Below, piece after piece: positions 63,666 to 64,000 of a stretch of DNA of 64,000 nucleotides (the stretch's first letter is position 1; every line of letters starts with the position of its first letter). Under the pieces are notes generated by a model, which saw only the letters and a list, made by a program, of their open reading frames with translations, did no database searches and had not been told where the DNA came from. The translations under genes were made by a program, and so were the position numbers. The stretch is taken from positions 1 to 64,000 of the forward strand of contig JAFTVG010000002.1 in NCBI GenBank assembly GCA_017465885.1, given 5' to 3'. The stretch comes from Clostridia bacterium (lineage in GTDB: Bacteria; Bacillota; Clostridia; Oscillospirales; CAG-272).

Positions 63666-64000
63666 TCAGATCTTGAAAACGATCTCGTTTGCGCCCTTGC
63701 CTTCGGCAAGAACGGTCTTGGAGGCATCCAGCAGGCTTGCCTCAACCAGCTGCGCCTTGCCCTTTCTGCCCTTCTTTAAGCGGATGCCCCACTCAAAGTC
63801 GGCAAAGGTCTTGCCCTTGGGCAGCTTCAACAGTGCATCCAGGGGGAAGGCGAAGTAGCCGGTGGTCACGCCGCCGTTCTTTACGCCCTCAAAGTTCAGG
63901 TATTCGCCCTTTGCCTTGTTGCAGAAGGTGGGATGATATTCTGCGTAGCGGAACATGGCGGGAAGGTAGGTCTTTGCCTGTGCCTTGCCCTTTTCCTTTC
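63666..64000 (-). CDS. Papain-fold lipoprotein paralogue 4, 3' end only (runs off the window)
   Basis: The frame is open to the right edge; only the last ~111 codons are present. The sequence (GYFAFPLDALLKL...FADFEWGIRLKKG...ASLLDASK) lines up with the post-papain beta-sandwich of paralogues 2 and 3 (GYFxFxYxxL...FxWGVxxRG...LRLLDExGK). The protein ends right after this domain, lacking the trefoil and Ig-like modules. The papain domain is expected to the right of the window but is not seen. Confidence 0.7.
   Translation of the reverse strand, partial: KEKGKAQAKTYLPAMFRYAEYHPTFCNKAKGEYLNFEGVKNGGVTTGYFAFPLDALLKLPKGKTFADFEWGIRLKKGRKGKAQLVEASLLDASKTVLAEGKGANEIVFKI

Overview
The window is a contiguous 64 kb piece of a Gram-positive bacterial chromosome, most likely an uncultured gut-type member of class Clostridia (Bacillota). 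The evidence is strong AGGAGG-type ribosome binding sites, sigma-A promoters with 16-18 nt spacers, a perfect CIRCE operator before groESL, an infC-rpmI-rplT operon with an L20-type leader, gatCAB, the rnc/radical SAM/smc/ftsY order, and many cell-surface lipoproteins with Ser/Thr/Pro/Glu-rich linkers. The genus cannot be fixed from the sequence alone. No tRNA, rRNA, CRISPR array, transposase or phage gene was seen.

Layout. 1-8.8 kb: a copper ATPase with a fused copper chaperone domain, two lipoproteins, the PcrA helicase and an AGCS symporter. 8.9-11.1 kb: groES-groEL under HrcA/CIRCE control. 11.2-16.7 kb: a secreted M60-like metalloprotease lipoprotein followed by a large surface GH127 beta-L-arabinofuranosidase-like enzyme, then a rearrangement scar carrying a 228-bp copy of the protease 3' end. 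16.7-21.5 kb: a minus-strand operon of a YtrA-like GntR regulator, an ABC ATPase, an ABC-2-like permease and two lipoproteins. 21.5-41.9 kb: a compact block of housekeeping genes, all on the minus strand, for translation, tRNA modification, chromosome maintenance and lipid/NAD synthesis (infC, rpmI, rplT, SpoU methylase, dprA, topA, trmFO, plsX, rnc, radical SAM, smc, ftsY, rdgB, yhbY, nadD-yqeK, rsfS, leuS, rpsU). 42-45.3 kb: gatCAB on the plus strand.

45.3-64 kb is the accessory, surface-oriented part. It holds a lipoprotein, a MITE-like palindromic element beside an AT-rich HExxH-protein gene (probably acquired), and an operon encoding two lipid-anchored single-cohesin proteins plus a lipoprotein that combines VanY-type carboxypeptidase, Ig-like and amidase domains. 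Opposite this operon is a BspA-type leucine-rich-repeat lipoprotein. A DUF3343 / cysteine desulfurase pair follows. Last is an array of four related papain-fold lipoproteins (the fourth cut by the window edge) with murI embedded among them.

The genes together describe a cell that puts an unusual share of its coding capacity into anchored surface proteins: thirteen predicted lipoproteins plus one protein anchored by a C-terminal membrane helix. The most promising candidates for something undescribed are the cohesin pair linked to a two-headed peptidoglycan hydrolase, and the papain-fold lipoprotein array, in which one member has Asp in place of the catalytic Asn. Functional statements rest on motif recognition by eye; no database search was run.
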